Of a stretch of DNA of 64,000 nt, positions 41,806-50,293 are shown in pieces. The position numbers were made by a program, and so were the translations under genes. Numbering within the stretch: the stretch's first letter is position 1; each line of letters starts with the position of its first letter. The notes below the pieces were generated by a model. That model saw only the letters and a program-made list of their open reading frames with translations. It searched no databases and was not told the origin of the DNA. Source of the DNA: Bacillota bacterium (GTDB lineage: Bacteria; Bacillota; Clostridia; Oscillospirales; Ruminococcaceae); assembly GCA_023391875.1 (NCBI GenBank), contig JAEWAB010000004.1, forward strand, positions 372,001 to 436,000, written 5' to 3'.

Positions 41806-42750
41806 TTATTCGGCTTTTAGGGTGATCACCACCAGCTCCGGCTGGTTGAAGATACGGTAGGGTACCGTAGCGCCGCCGAGGCCGCGGCTGACGATCATGC
41901 GGGAGCCGCCCTTTTCAAACAGCCCCGCGTCGTAACGAACCATGTCGGTAGCGGAGGCATAGCGCGTCAGCAGCCCGCCGTAAAGGGGCAGGCGAATAAT
42001 GCCGCCGTGCTCATGCCCGGCGAGTACAAGGTCGGCCCCCCAGTCTGCATAGGCCGCGAATTTGCCGGGGTTATGGGTCAGCAGAATCGTAAAGCGGCCC
42101 TGTTCGGGTGCTCCTAAAACTTTCTGTATATCCTCTTTAAAATACCGCTCAGGGGTGGGAAAGAGCGAGCGTAAAAAGCTCTGCCCCTTAGCGGGCATAT
42201 AGAATATGTACGGCAGGTTCAGGCCGTACAGGTTAATGGAGTCCTCCCCGATGGTAAGGGGTACCTTTTCCCCCGCAATCACCCGTGCGCCCGCAGCCTC
42301 CACGGCGCGCTGATAGGTGAATTTGATGTTCGAAAGGTCGTATCGGCGCTGCTCATGGTTGCCATAAACCATATACACAGGGTATTTCGCGGATAGTTTT
42401 TTACAAAGTGCCAAAAATACCTGCCCGGTATCGGTTTTGTCGCCGCCCTTTAAGGTATCGCCGTCTATCAGCACCGCGTCGGGTGCGGCATCCTCCACCG
42501 CGTTTTGCAGCTGTATGTTATCGGCGCCGAACTCCTTGCTGTGCAGGTCGGTAATCAGCGCAAGGGTGTAGCCGTCAAACGAGGCGGGCAGCTTTGGGCT
42601 TAAAATCTCGAACCGGTCGGTGACGAGCACATCATTCTGTTCCCGCAGAAAGGGCGGCAGCAGCACCGCCGCGAGTATCGCCAGCAGCACCACCGCAATG
42701 GCAACGTTCGTCAGCCGCTGTATCAGCCGTTTTTTATTCTTAACCGTCAC
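41806..42750 (-). CDS. Membrane-anchored calcineurin-like phosphoesterase (YaeI/YkuE type)
   Basis: The 314-aa protein has an N-terminal transmembrane helix (NVAIAVVLLAILAAVLLPPF) and a metallophosphoesterase domain. The metal ligands are in ITDLHSKEF (D-x-H), LIDGDTLKGG (GD), YGNHEQ (GNH), LLTHNP and LAGHEHGG (GHxH). Related YkuE/YaeI proteins are UDP-2,3-diacylglucosamine or phospholipid-associated phosphoesterases. The active site appears complete. It is divergent from the S51-like gene. Confidence 0.93.
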   Translation of the reverse strand: MTVKNKKRLIQRLTNVAIAVVLLAILAAVLLPPFLREQNDVLVTDRFEILSPKLPASFDGYTLALITDLHSKEFGADNIQLQNAVEDAAPDAVLIDGDTLKGGDKTDTGQVFLALCKKLSAKYPVYMVYGNHEQRRYDLSNIKFTYQRAVEAAGARVIAGEKVPLTIGEDSINLYGLNLPYIFYMPAKGQSFLRSLFPTPERYFKEDIQKVLGAPEQGRFTILLTHNPGKFAAYADWGADLVLAGHEHGGIIRLPLYGGLLTRYASATDMVRYDAGLFEKGGSRMIVSRGLGGATVPYRIFNQPELVVITLKAE

Positions 42751-42854
42751 GTTTCCACCTCCCTTTTTTCATCGATGGTACACAGGGATTCGCCCTATTG
42801 CCTAAACGGGGCAAAGGGTATACAATGATAAAAACAAACTGGAAAGGGTTGAAG

Positions 42855-43643
42855 ATGATTATGGGAAAACTTGCCGCACTGGGGCTTAACGCCTTTGCTC
42901 AGCCCTACTCCATAGATATGCACGCGCGGGTTGCCGCCATGACAGGGACTAAAAGCCCGAGGGTACTGCTGATTCCGCTGTGCAGTAACGATAACGAGGG
43001 CTATATCCACACCTTTACCGCCCTGTATAAAAATCATCTGGGCTGTACCGTCGACGTGCTGCCGCTCGCGGGCTCGGAGCCCGAGAAGGTGGAGCTGGAT
43101 GCCCTGTTTGAGAAGGCCCAGCTTATCTTTATAGGCGGCGGGCCCAATTTCAGCGCCATCAACCGCATAAAAAAAACGGGCGTCGGCGAGCGCATCAGCG
43201 CCGCATTTAGGCGGGGAATACCGGTGGCCGGGGAAGGCACCGGGGCCGTATTCCTGTTTGAGGGCGGGTATATCGACGCTGTGATCGGTCTTGGCACCGA
43301 GACCCCCATCGTCATCACCGCACAGGGGCTTGGCCTTGCCAATGGCCTGCTCTGCCTGGGGTATGAGATGGAAGAACGCCAGCAGGGTTTTGCCCTCGCC
43401 ATGCTCGGCAGCGAGAACACCGGCCTTGCCCTGTGCAGCGGCTGTGCGCTGCTTATAGACGGCAGAAGCTATACAACGCCCGCCTTTGCCGAAACTGGGG
43501 GCTTTTTCAGGGTTTTGGGCCACGAGGGCTATGCAGACGTATCCAACCAGTTCAGCGAGAAGCCCATGCCGCTCAAGGCACTGTACAAAGCGGGCGACGA
43601 TACCCTGGTGCTGGAAGACTACGAAGCGCATAGAAGGGAATAA
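42855..43643 (+). CDS. Peptidase S51-like protein, catalytic residues apparently lost
   Basis: Several in-frame starts exist (42798, 42825, 42855); ATG at 42855 is chosen because it has AAAGGG at good spacing and begins next to the first fold strand (MIMGKLAALG). The 262-aa protein has the cyanophycinase/peptidase E layout: strand PRVLLIPLCSNDN, LIFIGGGPNFSAINRI, and a nucleophile-elbow region. At the elbow the family G-x-S-A-G reads GEGTGAV, so the nucleophilic Ser is Gly; the later segment ALCSGCALLIDG also departs from the usual DE-T-A. It is likely a non-catalytic paralogue or has changed chemistry. Confidence 0.75.
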   Translation: MIMGKLAALGLNAFAQPYSIDMHARVAAMTGTKSPRVLLIPLCSNDNEGYIHTFTALYKNHLGCTVDVLPLAGSEPEKVELDALFEKAQLIFIGGGPNFSAINRIKKTGVGERISAAFRRGIPVAGEGTGAVFLFEGGYIDAVIGLGTETPIVITAQGLGLANGLLCLGYEMEERQQGFALAMLGSENTGLALCSGCALLIDGRSYTTPAFAETGGFFRVLGHEGYADVSNQFSEKPMPLKALYKAGDDTLVLEDYEAHRRE

Positions 43644-43695
43644 AACGGTGAAGAATCCTACCAAAAGGCGGAATTTTCAGCGTCTCCTTTAGATA

Positions 43696-43724
43696 ATAAA
43701 AAACTACCCGCCAAAACGGGTAGC
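43696..43724 (-). terminator. Terminator of rpmB
   Basis: Minus-strand stem CTACCCG/CGGGTAG (43723-43717 with 43710-43704), followed by TTTTTTATT. Confidence 0.88.
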
Positions 43725-43760
43725 ATTTTACTGAAATATAACAGGTAAACCCACCGTCGA

Positions 43761-43949
43761 TTAAACCGCGCGGGTAACCTTGTTTGAGCGCAGGCAACGG
43801 GAGCATGCATAGATGTGGCAGGGAGTACCGTTTACAATTGCCTTTACGCGCTTGATATTGGGCTTCCAAGTTCTGTTGGAGCGTCTATGTGAGTGGGAAA
43901 CCTTTATACCAAAAGTAACACCTTTTCCGCAGATATCGCATTTTGCCAT
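43761..43949 (-). CDS. rpmB: 50S ribosomal protein L28
   Basis: The 62-aa protein matches L28 along its length: AKCDICGKGVTFGIKVSHSH, RRSNRTWKPNIKRV and ACSRCLRSNKV. Two CxxC pairs (C4/C7 and C49/C52) form the zinc-binding variant of L28. A consensus AAGGAGGT precedes the ATG. The gene is a single unit with its own promoter and terminator, transcribed against its neighbours. Confidence 0.98.
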   Translation of the reverse strand: MAKCDICGKGVTFGIKVSHSHRRSNRTWKPNIKRVKAIVNGTPCHIYACSRCLRSNKVTRAV

Positions 43950-43993
43950 GGTGCAGCACCTCCTTTACAATCCTACGAAAAGTCAACAGAAAT

Positions 43994-44022
43994 ATATTAT
44001 CAAATAATTTTCAGAAAATCAA
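43994..44022 (-). promoter_or_regulatory. Sigma-A type promoter of rpmB
   Basis: Minus-strand TTGATT (44022-44017), a 17-nt spacer and TAATAT (43999-43994). Confidence 0.6.
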
Positions 44023-44070
44023 GCTTTTTAAACAAATTATTTTGAAGCCCTAAACAAAATATGAAGACCC

Positions 44071-44099
44071 TTGTGTTTTACCCGTTTACAATCTATAAT
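44071..44099 (+). promoter_or_regulatory. Sigma-A type promoter of the M50-scpAB operon
   Basis: TTGTGT (44071-44076), a 17-nt spacer and TATAAT (44094-44099), 60 bp before the TTG start at 44159. Confidence 0.7.
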
Positions 44100-44158
44100 A
44101 AATTTATGGTAAATAGTGATTAAATCTTTTTTAATATACAACCAATGGGGGTTATTTT

Positions 44159-44824
44159 TTGCTTGACTTTTCTTCCGGCCGCCTTTTGCAGACAGCGATA
44201 CAGCTTTTAGCGGTTGTGGCCATACTGCCCATACATGAGTTTGCTCACGCCTTTATCGCCGATAAGCTTGGCGACACCACACCGCGCCAGATGGGCAGGC
44301 TGACGATCAACCCGCTTCATCATCTCGACCTGATCGGCACCGTCTGCCTGATTTTTACGGGCTTTGGCTGGGCAAAACCCGTGCCGGTAAACCCGGGCGC
44401 GTTTAAAAACCCCAAGCGCGTCATGGCTATTGTCGCGGCCGCAGGGCCTATCTCCAACATTCTGCTGGCGCTTGTCTATATGATTATAGCCAAGGTTATC
44501 CTGTTCGTTTTCGGCGGCGAATCAGAGGTAGGGTATTATCTTGTTCGGATTTTTGATATCCTCACCTTTATCAGCATATCGCTGGGTGTATTCAATCTTT
44601 TACCCATCCCGCCGCTCGACGGCTCGCGCATCGCGGGGCTGTTTTTACCCGACAGGGCATACTACACCGTTATGAAGTACGAACGCTTCATCATGCTTGC
44701 GGTATTTCTGCTGCTTTTTACAGGGATTCTTTCCCGCCCCTTAAATGTGGTGAACAACTTGGTGTATCGCCTGCTCGATTTCCTCACTTTTCCTATTAAT
44801 ATGCTTGCGGGGCTGATTAGCTAG
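44159..44824 (+). CDS. Site-2 protease-family membrane metalloprotease (M50)
   Basis: The 221-aa protein starts with TTG after TGGGGG. The zinc motif HEFAH (H-E-x-x-H) lies in the first membrane segment (LLAVVAILPIHEFAHAFIAD) and the third ligand in PPLDGSRI. About five or six hydrophobic segments follow the RseP-short YwhC type. The family cleaves membrane proteins, but YwhC-like members in scpA operons of Firmicutes have no fixed substrate. It is the promoter-proximal gene before scpA, a conserved Firmicute order. Confidence 0.93.
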   Translation: MLDFSSGRLLQTAIQLLAVVAILPIHEFAHAFIADKLGDTTPRQMGRLTINPLHHLDLIGTVCLIFTGFGWAKPVPVNPGAFKNPKRVMAIVAAAGPISNILLALVYMIIAKVILFVFGGESEVGYYLVRIFDILTFISISLGVFNLLPIPPLDGSRIAGLFLPDRAYYTVMKYERFIMLAVFLLLFTGILSRPLNVVNNLVYRLLDFLTFPINMLAGLIS

Positions 44825-44859
44825 GGGCCGCCCCTCCCACTACGGCGAAGGAGGAATGC

Positions 44860-45624
44860 TTGAGCATGGAAAAAATCTCGTTTAAGCTCGAAAGCTTCGA
44901 GGGCCCGCTCGACCTGCTGTTATATCTCATCTCCAAGCACAAGCTCAACATCTACGACATCTCTATCTTTGAGCTGGTTACGCAGTATTCCGAGTATATC
45001 TCGATGATGCGCCGCGAGGATATGGAGATAGCGAGCGAATTTTTAGAGATGGCCGCAAGGCTGGTGCACATCAAATCGGCGATGCTGCTGCCCCGCCACG
45101 AAGAGGGCGAGCAGCTAAAGCAGGAGCTGACGGGCCAGCTGCTGGAATACGCTATGATCAAGCATGTGGCAGCGGAGCTTGCAGGGGACTATGTGGGCAG
45201 CGCCGTATTTGCAGCAAAGCCCGCCGTGATCGAGATCGACGAAACCTATCGCTTTACCCACGATGTGCGGGAGCTGGTAAAGGCCTATGCGGGTGTTTCG
45301 GGCAAAAGCCTGCGCCGCCTGCCGCCGCCGGTCTCGGCCTTTTCGGGCATTGTGCAGCGCAGGGTGGTGTCGGTGGCCTCCAAGATCATCTATGTGATGC
45401 GCAGGCTGTATAAGCAGACCAACGTGCGCTTCCGCTCGCTCTTCGAGGAAGCGGACGACCGCAGCGAATTGGTCGCCACCTTTCTGGCGGTGCTGGAGCT
45501 TGTGAAGTCCGGCCGCGTGATGGTAGACGACAACTGCCAGGAGGTCCGGTTTGTCAACACAGGCAAACAGCAGGAGGAGACCCCCGCCGACGAAGACGCG
45601 CAAAAGACCCTTACCCTTGTGTGA
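44860..45624 (+). CDS. scpA: Segregation and condensation protein A
   Basis: The kleisin subunit of the bacterial SMC complex. The N-terminus shows the ScpA hallmark KLESFEGPLDLLLYLISKHK and LNIYDISIFELVTQYSEYI; a winged-helix C-terminus follows (VATFLAVLELVKSGRVMVDD). Start: TTG at 44860 has GGAGG at 5 nt; the ATG two codons later is also possible. The 254-aa length is normal. scpB starts 35 bp downstream. The protein bridges the SMC head domains with ScpB for chromosome segregation. Confidence 0.97.
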   Translation: MSMEKISFKLESFEGPLDLLLYLISKHKLNIYDISIFELVTQYSEYISMMRREDMEIASEFLEMAARLVHIKSAMLLPRHEEGEQLKQELTGQLLEYAMIKHVAAELAGDYVGSAVFAAKPAVIEIDETYRFTHDVRELVKAYAGVSGKSLRRLPPPVSAFSGIVQRRVVSVASKIIYVMRRLYKQTNVRFRSLFEEADDRSELVATFLAVLELVKSGRVMVDDNCQEVRFVNTGKQQEETPADEDAQKTLTLV

Positions 45625-45659
45625 GCAGGGATATTTTTTGATGGTTTCGGGAGTGACAT

Positions 45660-46244
45660 ATGGATATCAGAGAGCTTGAAAACCGGGTAGAGGCAGTGCT
45701 GTTTGCAAGCGGTGACGCGGTGGAGCAAGACAAGCTTTGCGAGGCGCTTGAAATACCCCCAAAAGACCTTGAACGTGTGATTTACTCGCTCGGCGACCGT
45801 TTGGAGGGTACCGCGTTTATGGTGTTAACGCTCGGTACGGCCTATCAGCTTTGCACCCGCCCGCAGTACGGGCCTTTTATTCAAAAGGCACTGGACGCAA
45901 GCCGAAACGTACAGCTTTCGCAGGCGGCGATGGAGGTTCTGGCTATCGTGGCCTACAACCAGCCCGTGACCAAAAGCTTTGTGGAGCAGGTGCGCGGGGT
46001 AGACAGCTCGGGCGTTATGACAAACCTTGTTGCCAAGGCGCTTATCGAGGAGGCAGGCAGGCTGGATTTACCGGGGCGCCCGCTCTCTTACCGCACTACG
46101 CCCAACTTTTTACGGTGCTTTGGGCTGGAATCGCTCGAAGGCCTGCCCCCCATCTCGCACGACGGTGTGCCGCAGCCGGATGAGGGTGCCGAGGTGCAGG
46201 AGGATACGCTGCAAACCGAGCTTGCGGCGGTATTGGAGGAGTAA
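45660..46244 (+). CDS. scpB: Segregation and condensation protein B
   Basis: The 194-aa protein has the tandem winged-helix layout of ScpB: IRELENRVEAVLFASGDAVE at the start, then ALDASRNVQLSQAAMEVLAI and VAYNQPVTKSFVEQVRGVDS, and YRTTPNFLRCFGL. It dimerises and binds the ScpA kleisin in the SMC complex. It follows scpA in the usual order. Length and motifs are normal. Confidence 0.97.
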   Translation: MDIRELENRVEAVLFASGDAVEQDKLCEALEIPPKDLERVIYSLGDRLEGTAFMVLTLGTAYQLCTRPQYGPFIQKALDASRNVQLSQAAMEVLAIVAYNQPVTKSFVEQVRGVDSSGVMTNLVAKALIEEAGRLDLPGRPLSYRTTPNFLRCFGLESLEGLPPISHDGVPQPDEGAEVQEDTLQTELAAVLEE

Positions 46245-46269
46245 ACGCTCATACGAGGGAGGCAAAGAT

Positions 46270-46926
46270 GTGACGGGATGGATCATATTCGGCGCGATTG
46301 TCGCGCTTATTTTGGTTATCCTTTTCATCCCCGTGCAGGCGCTCATCGAGTATAAAGAGGGTACGCTTTATGTCACGGCGCGTTATGCCTTTTTGCGCTA
46401 CCGCCTCCTTCCCGCCGACCCGAAGCGGGCTGCCAAGCGCGAGCAAAAAAAGCTTAAGAAGGAGCAGCGCGAGGCGGCAAAGGCGAAGCCGCCTACCGCA
46501 AAAAAGGAGCCCGAAAGGCGAACCCTGCCTGAAACCATCCGGATGATAAGGGATATCCTCGAATCGCTTCATACGTCGCTTCGCCACATCCTCAAGAGGG
46601 TTAAACTCACCGATATCGCATTCTATATGAAGACCGTGGGCGACAACCCCGCGGAAACCGCCGTAGAGGTAGGCCGCGTAAACGCCTATGTGTATGGGTG
46701 TTATGCCTTTTTAATAAACTTCTTTCAGGTAAGCGACCCCGATATTCTCATAACACCCGATTATTATGGAGAAAAAAGCCAAACCTATTTTAGAATCACC
46801 ATCGGTATCACGCCTGCGGCAGCGCTTCGGGCATCCCTTACATTCGGCTGGAAGCTGATCTCGCTGCTGGTATTTAAGAAGCTTATCGGCAAGAATGTTA
46901 AGAAAACCGTCAAGCAGGCGCAATGA
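46270..46926 (+). CDS. DUF2953 family membrane-associated protein
   Basis: The start chosen is GTG at 46270, 7 nt after GGGAGG; the longer frame only overlaps scpB. The 218-aa protein has one N-terminal helix (WIIFGAIVALILVILFIPVQ), a highly basic Ala/Lys/Glu linker (about 60-85), and the DUF2953 domain (DNPAETAVEVGRVNAYVYGC, then DILITPDYYG and FRITIGITPAAALR). In spore formers this gene sits between scpB and ytfJ and its family is sporulation-associated; the role is unknown. Confidence 0.88.
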   Translation: MTGWIIFGAIVALILVILFIPVQALIEYKEGTLYVTARYAFLRYRLLPADPKRAAKREQKKLKKEQREAAKAKPPTAKKEPERRTLPETIRMIRDILESLHTSLRHILKRVKLTDIAFYMKTVGDNPAETAVEVGRVNAYVYGCYAFLINFFQVSDPDILITPDYYGEKSQTYFRITIGITPAAALRASLTFGWKLISLLVFKKLIGKNVKKTVKQAQ

Positions 46927-47023
46927 GGCGTTAGCGGTACCGCTTTTAATAGGGTTTATGCCTTTGCGTCGGCATGTTTGATGCTTTGGGTATGAATCGA
47001 TCAGGAAAGGATATGAAAGTAAG

Positions 47024-47467
47024 ATGAATGAGCATCCGATCAAAGGGTTGATGGACACCACCATTCAGAAGATTAAAGACATGGTTGACGGCAACACGGT
47101 AATCGGTGACCCCATTACAACCCCGGACGGCGCGGTCATCATTCCCGTTTCCAAGGTGCACATGGGCTTTGCCTCCGGCGGCTCGGACTTTGGGGGCAAA
47201 AACCCCGAGCGCGACCACTTCGGCGGCGGCGGGGGCGCCGGAATTTCGGTTACGCCGGTGGCGTTTTTGGTGGTGAGCGGTGGCAATGTGCGCATGATAC
47301 AGCTGGTGGAAAAGAACAATTCGGTAGACCGCGCCATTAACATGGTACCCGAGGTTATCGATAAGATTTCCGGCATTGCCGAGCAGTTCGCGGGCAAAAA
47401 GGATAAAGACGATAAAGATAAAAAGAGTGCCGACGAGGCGGTTTCGGGCATCCCGCAAAGCGAGTAA
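47024..47467 (+). CDS. ytfJ: Sporulation protein YtfJ (GerW family)
   Basis: The 147-aa protein matches GerW/YtfJ: MNEHPIKGLMDTTIQKIKDM, VDGNTVIGDPITTPDGAVII and PVSKVHMGFASGGSDFG, followed by a Gly-rich loop and AFLVVSGGNVRMIQLV. In Bacillus GerW is a spore protein needed for germination in certain nutrients. The start is preceded by AGGAAAGG. The presence of this gene supports an endospore-forming lineage. A Lys/Asp-rich C-terminal tail follows. Confidence 0.95.
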   Translation: MNEHPIKGLMDTTIQKIKDMVDGNTVIGDPITTPDGAVIIPVSKVHMGFASGGSDFGGKNPERDHFGGGGGAGISVTPVAFLVVSGGNVRMIQLVEKNNSVDRAINMVPEVIDKISGIAEQFAGKKDKDDKDKKSADEAVSGIPQSE

Positions 47468-47584
47468 TTGATTTAGAATTTAATTAAGCCGTGCCGTTTT
47501 GTGCCGCTGCTGAATGAGAGCCCACCTACATGCATATACTCCTACTGTTTAAGCTAACCGATAGTGGAAAGGCTGGAGTAGTGC

Positions 47585-48700
47585 ATGTTAAAAAATGTGG
47601 CGGCTGTTATGCTTGCGGCGGTTATGGCGTTTAACCCGCAGATAGCGCCCGAACAAGAGATACCGGAGATTTCCGCAAAGGCCGCCGTGCTGGTGGACGC
47701 AAGCTCCATGCGGGTGATTTTTGCCCACAACGAGCATGAGCGCCTGCCCATGGCGAGCACCACCAAGATTATGTCGGCGATGCTGGCGCTTGAAGCGCCC
47801 GACCTCGACGAGGCGTTTGTGGTAGACAGTACCGCCATCAAGGTAGAGGGCTCCACCATGGGGCTTACCGAGGGCGACATTGTCACCATGCACGCGCTTG
47901 CTTACGGGATGCTGCTGCCCTCGGGCAACGATGCCGCCAATGCCGCGGCGGTAAAGCTCGGCGGCGACCGAGACACCTTTGTCAAGCGCATGAACGAGCG
48001 CGCCAAGCAGCTTGGGCTAAACGATACCCATTACGAAAACCCCTCGGGGCTGGATGCCAAGGGGCATTACTCCAGCGCGTACGACCTTGCGCTGCTCACG
48101 TCGAACGCCTTTAAAAACCCCGAGTTTATAAATATCTGCAAGCAGAGCAGCGCCAAGGTGAGCTTCGGCAACCCGCCCTACACCCGATGGTTGACCAACC
48201 ACAACCGGCTGCTGCAGGAGTACGAGGGCTGCATTGGCGTAAAGACCGGGTTTACCGACGATGCGCGCCGCTGCCTTGTTTCGGCGGCGGAACGTAACGG
48301 GGTGCGGCTTATCTGCGTGACCCTCAACGACCCGGACGACTGGCGCGACCACGCGAACCTTTTTGATTACGGCTTTGCACGCTATAAAAGTGTGAAGCTC
48401 GATACGGATGTAAAGGACATCACCGTGCCCGTGGTGGGCGGAGAAAAGAAGACGCTGAACGTAACGGCAAAGCAGGAGGCTTCTGCGGCGCTTACCGAGG
48501 ATGACTTAAAAACCCTCACCCGGCGGGTGAAAACCCCGCCCTTCATGTTTGCCCCTATCAAAAAGGGCAACGAGGTGGGCAGTCTTGAGTATACGGCAAA
48601 CGGCACGGTGGTACAGCGGGTACCGCTGTTCGCGGGGGAGGATATTACCTATAAGCATATTCCTTCGCTGTGGGAAACCGTTAAGGGCTGGTTTGATTAG
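47585..48700 (+). CDS. dacF: D-alanyl-D-alanine carboxypeptidase (DacF-like, S11)
   Basis: The 371-aa penicillin-binding protein has all three active-site motifs: SxxK at 58-61 (MASTTKIM), SGN at 113-115 (LPSGNDAA) and KTG at 220-222 (GVKTGFTD). A short N-terminal hydrophobic signal and a C-terminal beta domain with an amphipathic tail (LWETVKGWF) match PBP5-type enzymes that trim the terminal D-Ala of peptidoglycan. DacF acts in the forespore in Bacillus; that it follows ytfJ here fits this. The symbol is by family and context. A hairpin with no T-run (TTTACCGGCG/CGCCGGTAAA) lies 21 bp downstream. Confidence 0.93.
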   Translation: MLKNVAAVMLAAVMAFNPQIAPEQEIPEISAKAAVLVDASSMRVIFAHNEHERLPMASTTKIMSAMLALEAPDLDEAFVVDSTAIKVEGSTMGLTEGDIVTMHALAYGMLLPSGNDAANAAAVKLGGDRDTFVKRMNERAKQLGLNDTHYENPSGLDAKGHYSSAYDLALLTSNAFKNPEFINICKQSSAKVSFGNPPYTRWLTNHNRLLQEYEGCIGVKTGFTDDARRCLVSAAERNGVRLICVTLNDPDDWRDHANLFDYGFARYKSVKLDTDVKDITVPVVGGEKKTLNVTAKQEASAALTEDDLKTLTRRVKTPPFMFAPIKKGNEVGSLEYTANGTVVQRVPLFAGEDITYKHIPSLWETVKGWFD

Positions 48701-48805
48701 ACTGAAAGGCTGCGGGTTCGTTTACCGGCGAAGCGCCGGTAAATGGCCTGCCTTCTATAAATGAACTTAAACTTGCCGGTGTGAACCGGCGGAATGGGGC
48801 TTACA

Positions 48806-49612
48806 ATGGCATCTCAGGCTACAGAAAGAATACAAAAGGCGCTCTCGGAGATGGGGGTGGCCTCACGCCGCAAGGCGGAGGAATATATCCTCGCGGGCAG
48901 GGTGAAGGTGAACGGCCACCCGGCGGTCATCGGTATGAAGGTAAACCCTGCGCGGGACGTGATTACCTTAGACGGCGAGCGGGTTGCCGCACCCGTGGAG
49001 GGGCGCAAGGTTTACTACGCCATGTATAAACCGCGCGGTTATGTGACAACGTTAAGCGATGAGCTCGACCGTAAATCGGTGGCGGATTTGACCGCCGACA
49101 TCCCCGTTAGGGTTTACCCCGTGGGCAGGCTCGACAAGCTTTCGGAGGGCCTGCTACTGCTCACCAACGACGGGGAGTTTGCCAACATGATGATGCACCC
49201 GAGCCATCAGGTATCCAAGGTGTACCGCGTGACGGTGGCAACCGCCGTAACGGAGGAGCAGCTGGTCGCCCTCACCGAGGGCGTGGTTATCGACGGCAGA
49301 CGCACCCTCCCCGCAAACGTCAAGGTAATTACAAAAGAGGAAGGCCGCACGGTCATGGAGATGGTTATCCGCGAGGGGCGCAACCGCCAGATACGCAAGA
49401 TGTGCGAGGCGGTTGGGCTTACGGTAAAGCGCCTGCGCCGCACCATGATAGGCCCCGTGAAGCTCTCGATGCTCAAACCCGGCCAGTACCGCGAGCTTAC
49501 CGGCGCCGAGATTTCGGCGCTCAAGGCGATGGCGACAAAAAACCTGCAGCGTGAAGAGCAGCTCAAAAAGACGGGCGACAGGTTTTCGCGCGCCAATAAA
49601 CCGGGAAGATAA
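48806..49612 (+). CDS. rluB: Ribosomal large subunit pseudouridine synthase (RluB family)
   Basis: The start chosen is ATG at 48806; an ATG 12 nt upstream is possible. The 268-aa protein has an N-terminal S4 RNA-binding domain (ERIQKALSEMGVASRRKAEE then VKVNG) and the RsuA/RluB catalytic domain with the key Asp D110 in VGRLDKLSEGLLLLTNDG, then EGRNRQIRKMCEAVGL. It isomerises a uridine of 23S rRNA. It is 93 bp after dacF, a common neighbourhood in Clostridia. Confidence 0.95.
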   Translation: MASQATERIQKALSEMGVASRRKAEEYILAGRVKVNGHPAVIGMKVNPARDVITLDGERVAAPVEGRKVYYAMYKPRGYVTTLSDELDRKSVADLTADIPVRVYPVGRLDKLSEGLLLLTNDGEFANMMMHPSHQVSKVYRVTVATAVTEEQLVALTEGVVIDGRRTLPANVKVITKEEGRTVMEMVIREGRNRQIRKMCEAVGLTVKRLRRTMIGPVKLSMLKPGQYRELTGAEISALKAMATKNLQREEQLKKTGDRFSRANKPGR

Positions 49613-49679
49613 TCCGATATGCTCTTTGGCCCTAGGGCCCAAGGGCATATTTTAAAGTGCAGAAAGGAATATCTCTTAA

Positions 49680-50051
49680 ATGATAGAATTTCTCCCCAGC
49701 AGCAACCGCAAGATAAACCAAAGCCTGTGCGCACAGGCGGGGATAGACTATACCCCGTCGATTGTCGCTTATCTGGCGACCGAGCGCGGCGAGCAGATCG
49801 GCTTCGGCATCTTTGCCGTCGAGGCGGGCGTTGTAAAGGTGCTGTATATCCCCGAGGATGAATACTTAGCGGATATCCTCACGCGCAGCGGTTTAAACTA
49901 TGCCGAACTTCGAGGTATAGAATCGGCCAATTTTTCACAGGCTAACCATATAGATTTGCTGAAAAAGCTAAATTTTGTTAAGCAAGACATTAATAAGGAC
50001 TTACCGATTGCCGAAGCGCTACATTCTTGTAAAAATTGCGGCAAATCGTAA
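49680..50051 (+). CDS. Hypothetical GNAT-like protein
   Basis: A 123-aa protein behind AGAAAGGAA. The central strands (IGFGIFAVEAGVVKVLYIPE) and helix resemble part of a GNAT acetyltransferase fold but the acetyl-CoA loop (Q/RxxGxG/A) is not seen. It ends HSCKNCGKS with a lone CxxC. I know no name for it. It follows rluB by 67 bp and precedes the carboxyltransferase promoter. Confidence 0.65.
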   Translation: MIEFLPSSNRKINQSLCAQAGIDYTPSIVAYLATERGEQIGFGIFAVEAGVVKVLYIPEDEYLADILTRSGLNYAELRGIESANFSQANHIDLLKKLNFVKQDINKDLPIAEALHSCKNCGKS

Positions 50052-50060
50052 CAAAAGAAC

Positions 50061-50089
50061 TTGTTATCATATTGTAAAGCGTGTATAAT
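50061..50089 (+). promoter_or_regulatory. Sigma-A type promoter of the transcarboxylase set
   Basis: TTGTTA (50061-50066), a 17-nt spacer and TATAAT (50084-50089), leaving a leader of about 200 nt before the ATG at 50294. Confidence 0.7.
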
Positions 50090-50109
50090 TTACTTGATTA
50101 CGCAAAAAC

Positions 50110-50280
50110 CATTTCGTTAATTTTTTGTCGAGTCGCGAAAAGGATGAAGACGGAATAGTTAGTATTTTTTCTGCTTTTCGGCAAATTTGGCCAATGGTTT
50201 TAATTGCTGTAGGGCAACTCAGGCAAGCCCCCGCGTTAAAACCGACGGCCGCCTGGCAACCCACGATTTCACATACGGAA
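50110..50280 (+). promoter_or_regulatory. Structured 5' leader, possible cis-regulatory RNA
   Basis: GGTTTTAA (50196-50203) is the exact reverse complement of TTAAAACC (50236-50243), and CAGGC (50220-50224) can pair with GCCTG (50251-50255), so the 150-nt leader can form alternative long helices. It does not match a riboswitch class that I can recognise with confidence. A GGAGG ribosome site follows. Confidence 0.4.
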
Positions 50281-50293
50281 CGGAGGAATAAAG

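Noticed and set aside
42795..43664. 289-codon minus-strand open frame opposite the S51-like gene
   Set aside because: Same frame shadow effect; the plus-strand protein has clear family motifs and a ribosome site.
46027..46269. Longer start of the DUF2953 frame inside scpB
   Set aside because: The region is scpB coding in another frame; a GTG with GGGAGG at 46270 is the better start.
50110..50280. Leader considered as a known riboswitch (cobalamin, SAM or ZTP)
   Set aside because: Isolated matches such as GCCTGGCAA occur but the conserved cores of these classes are not present.
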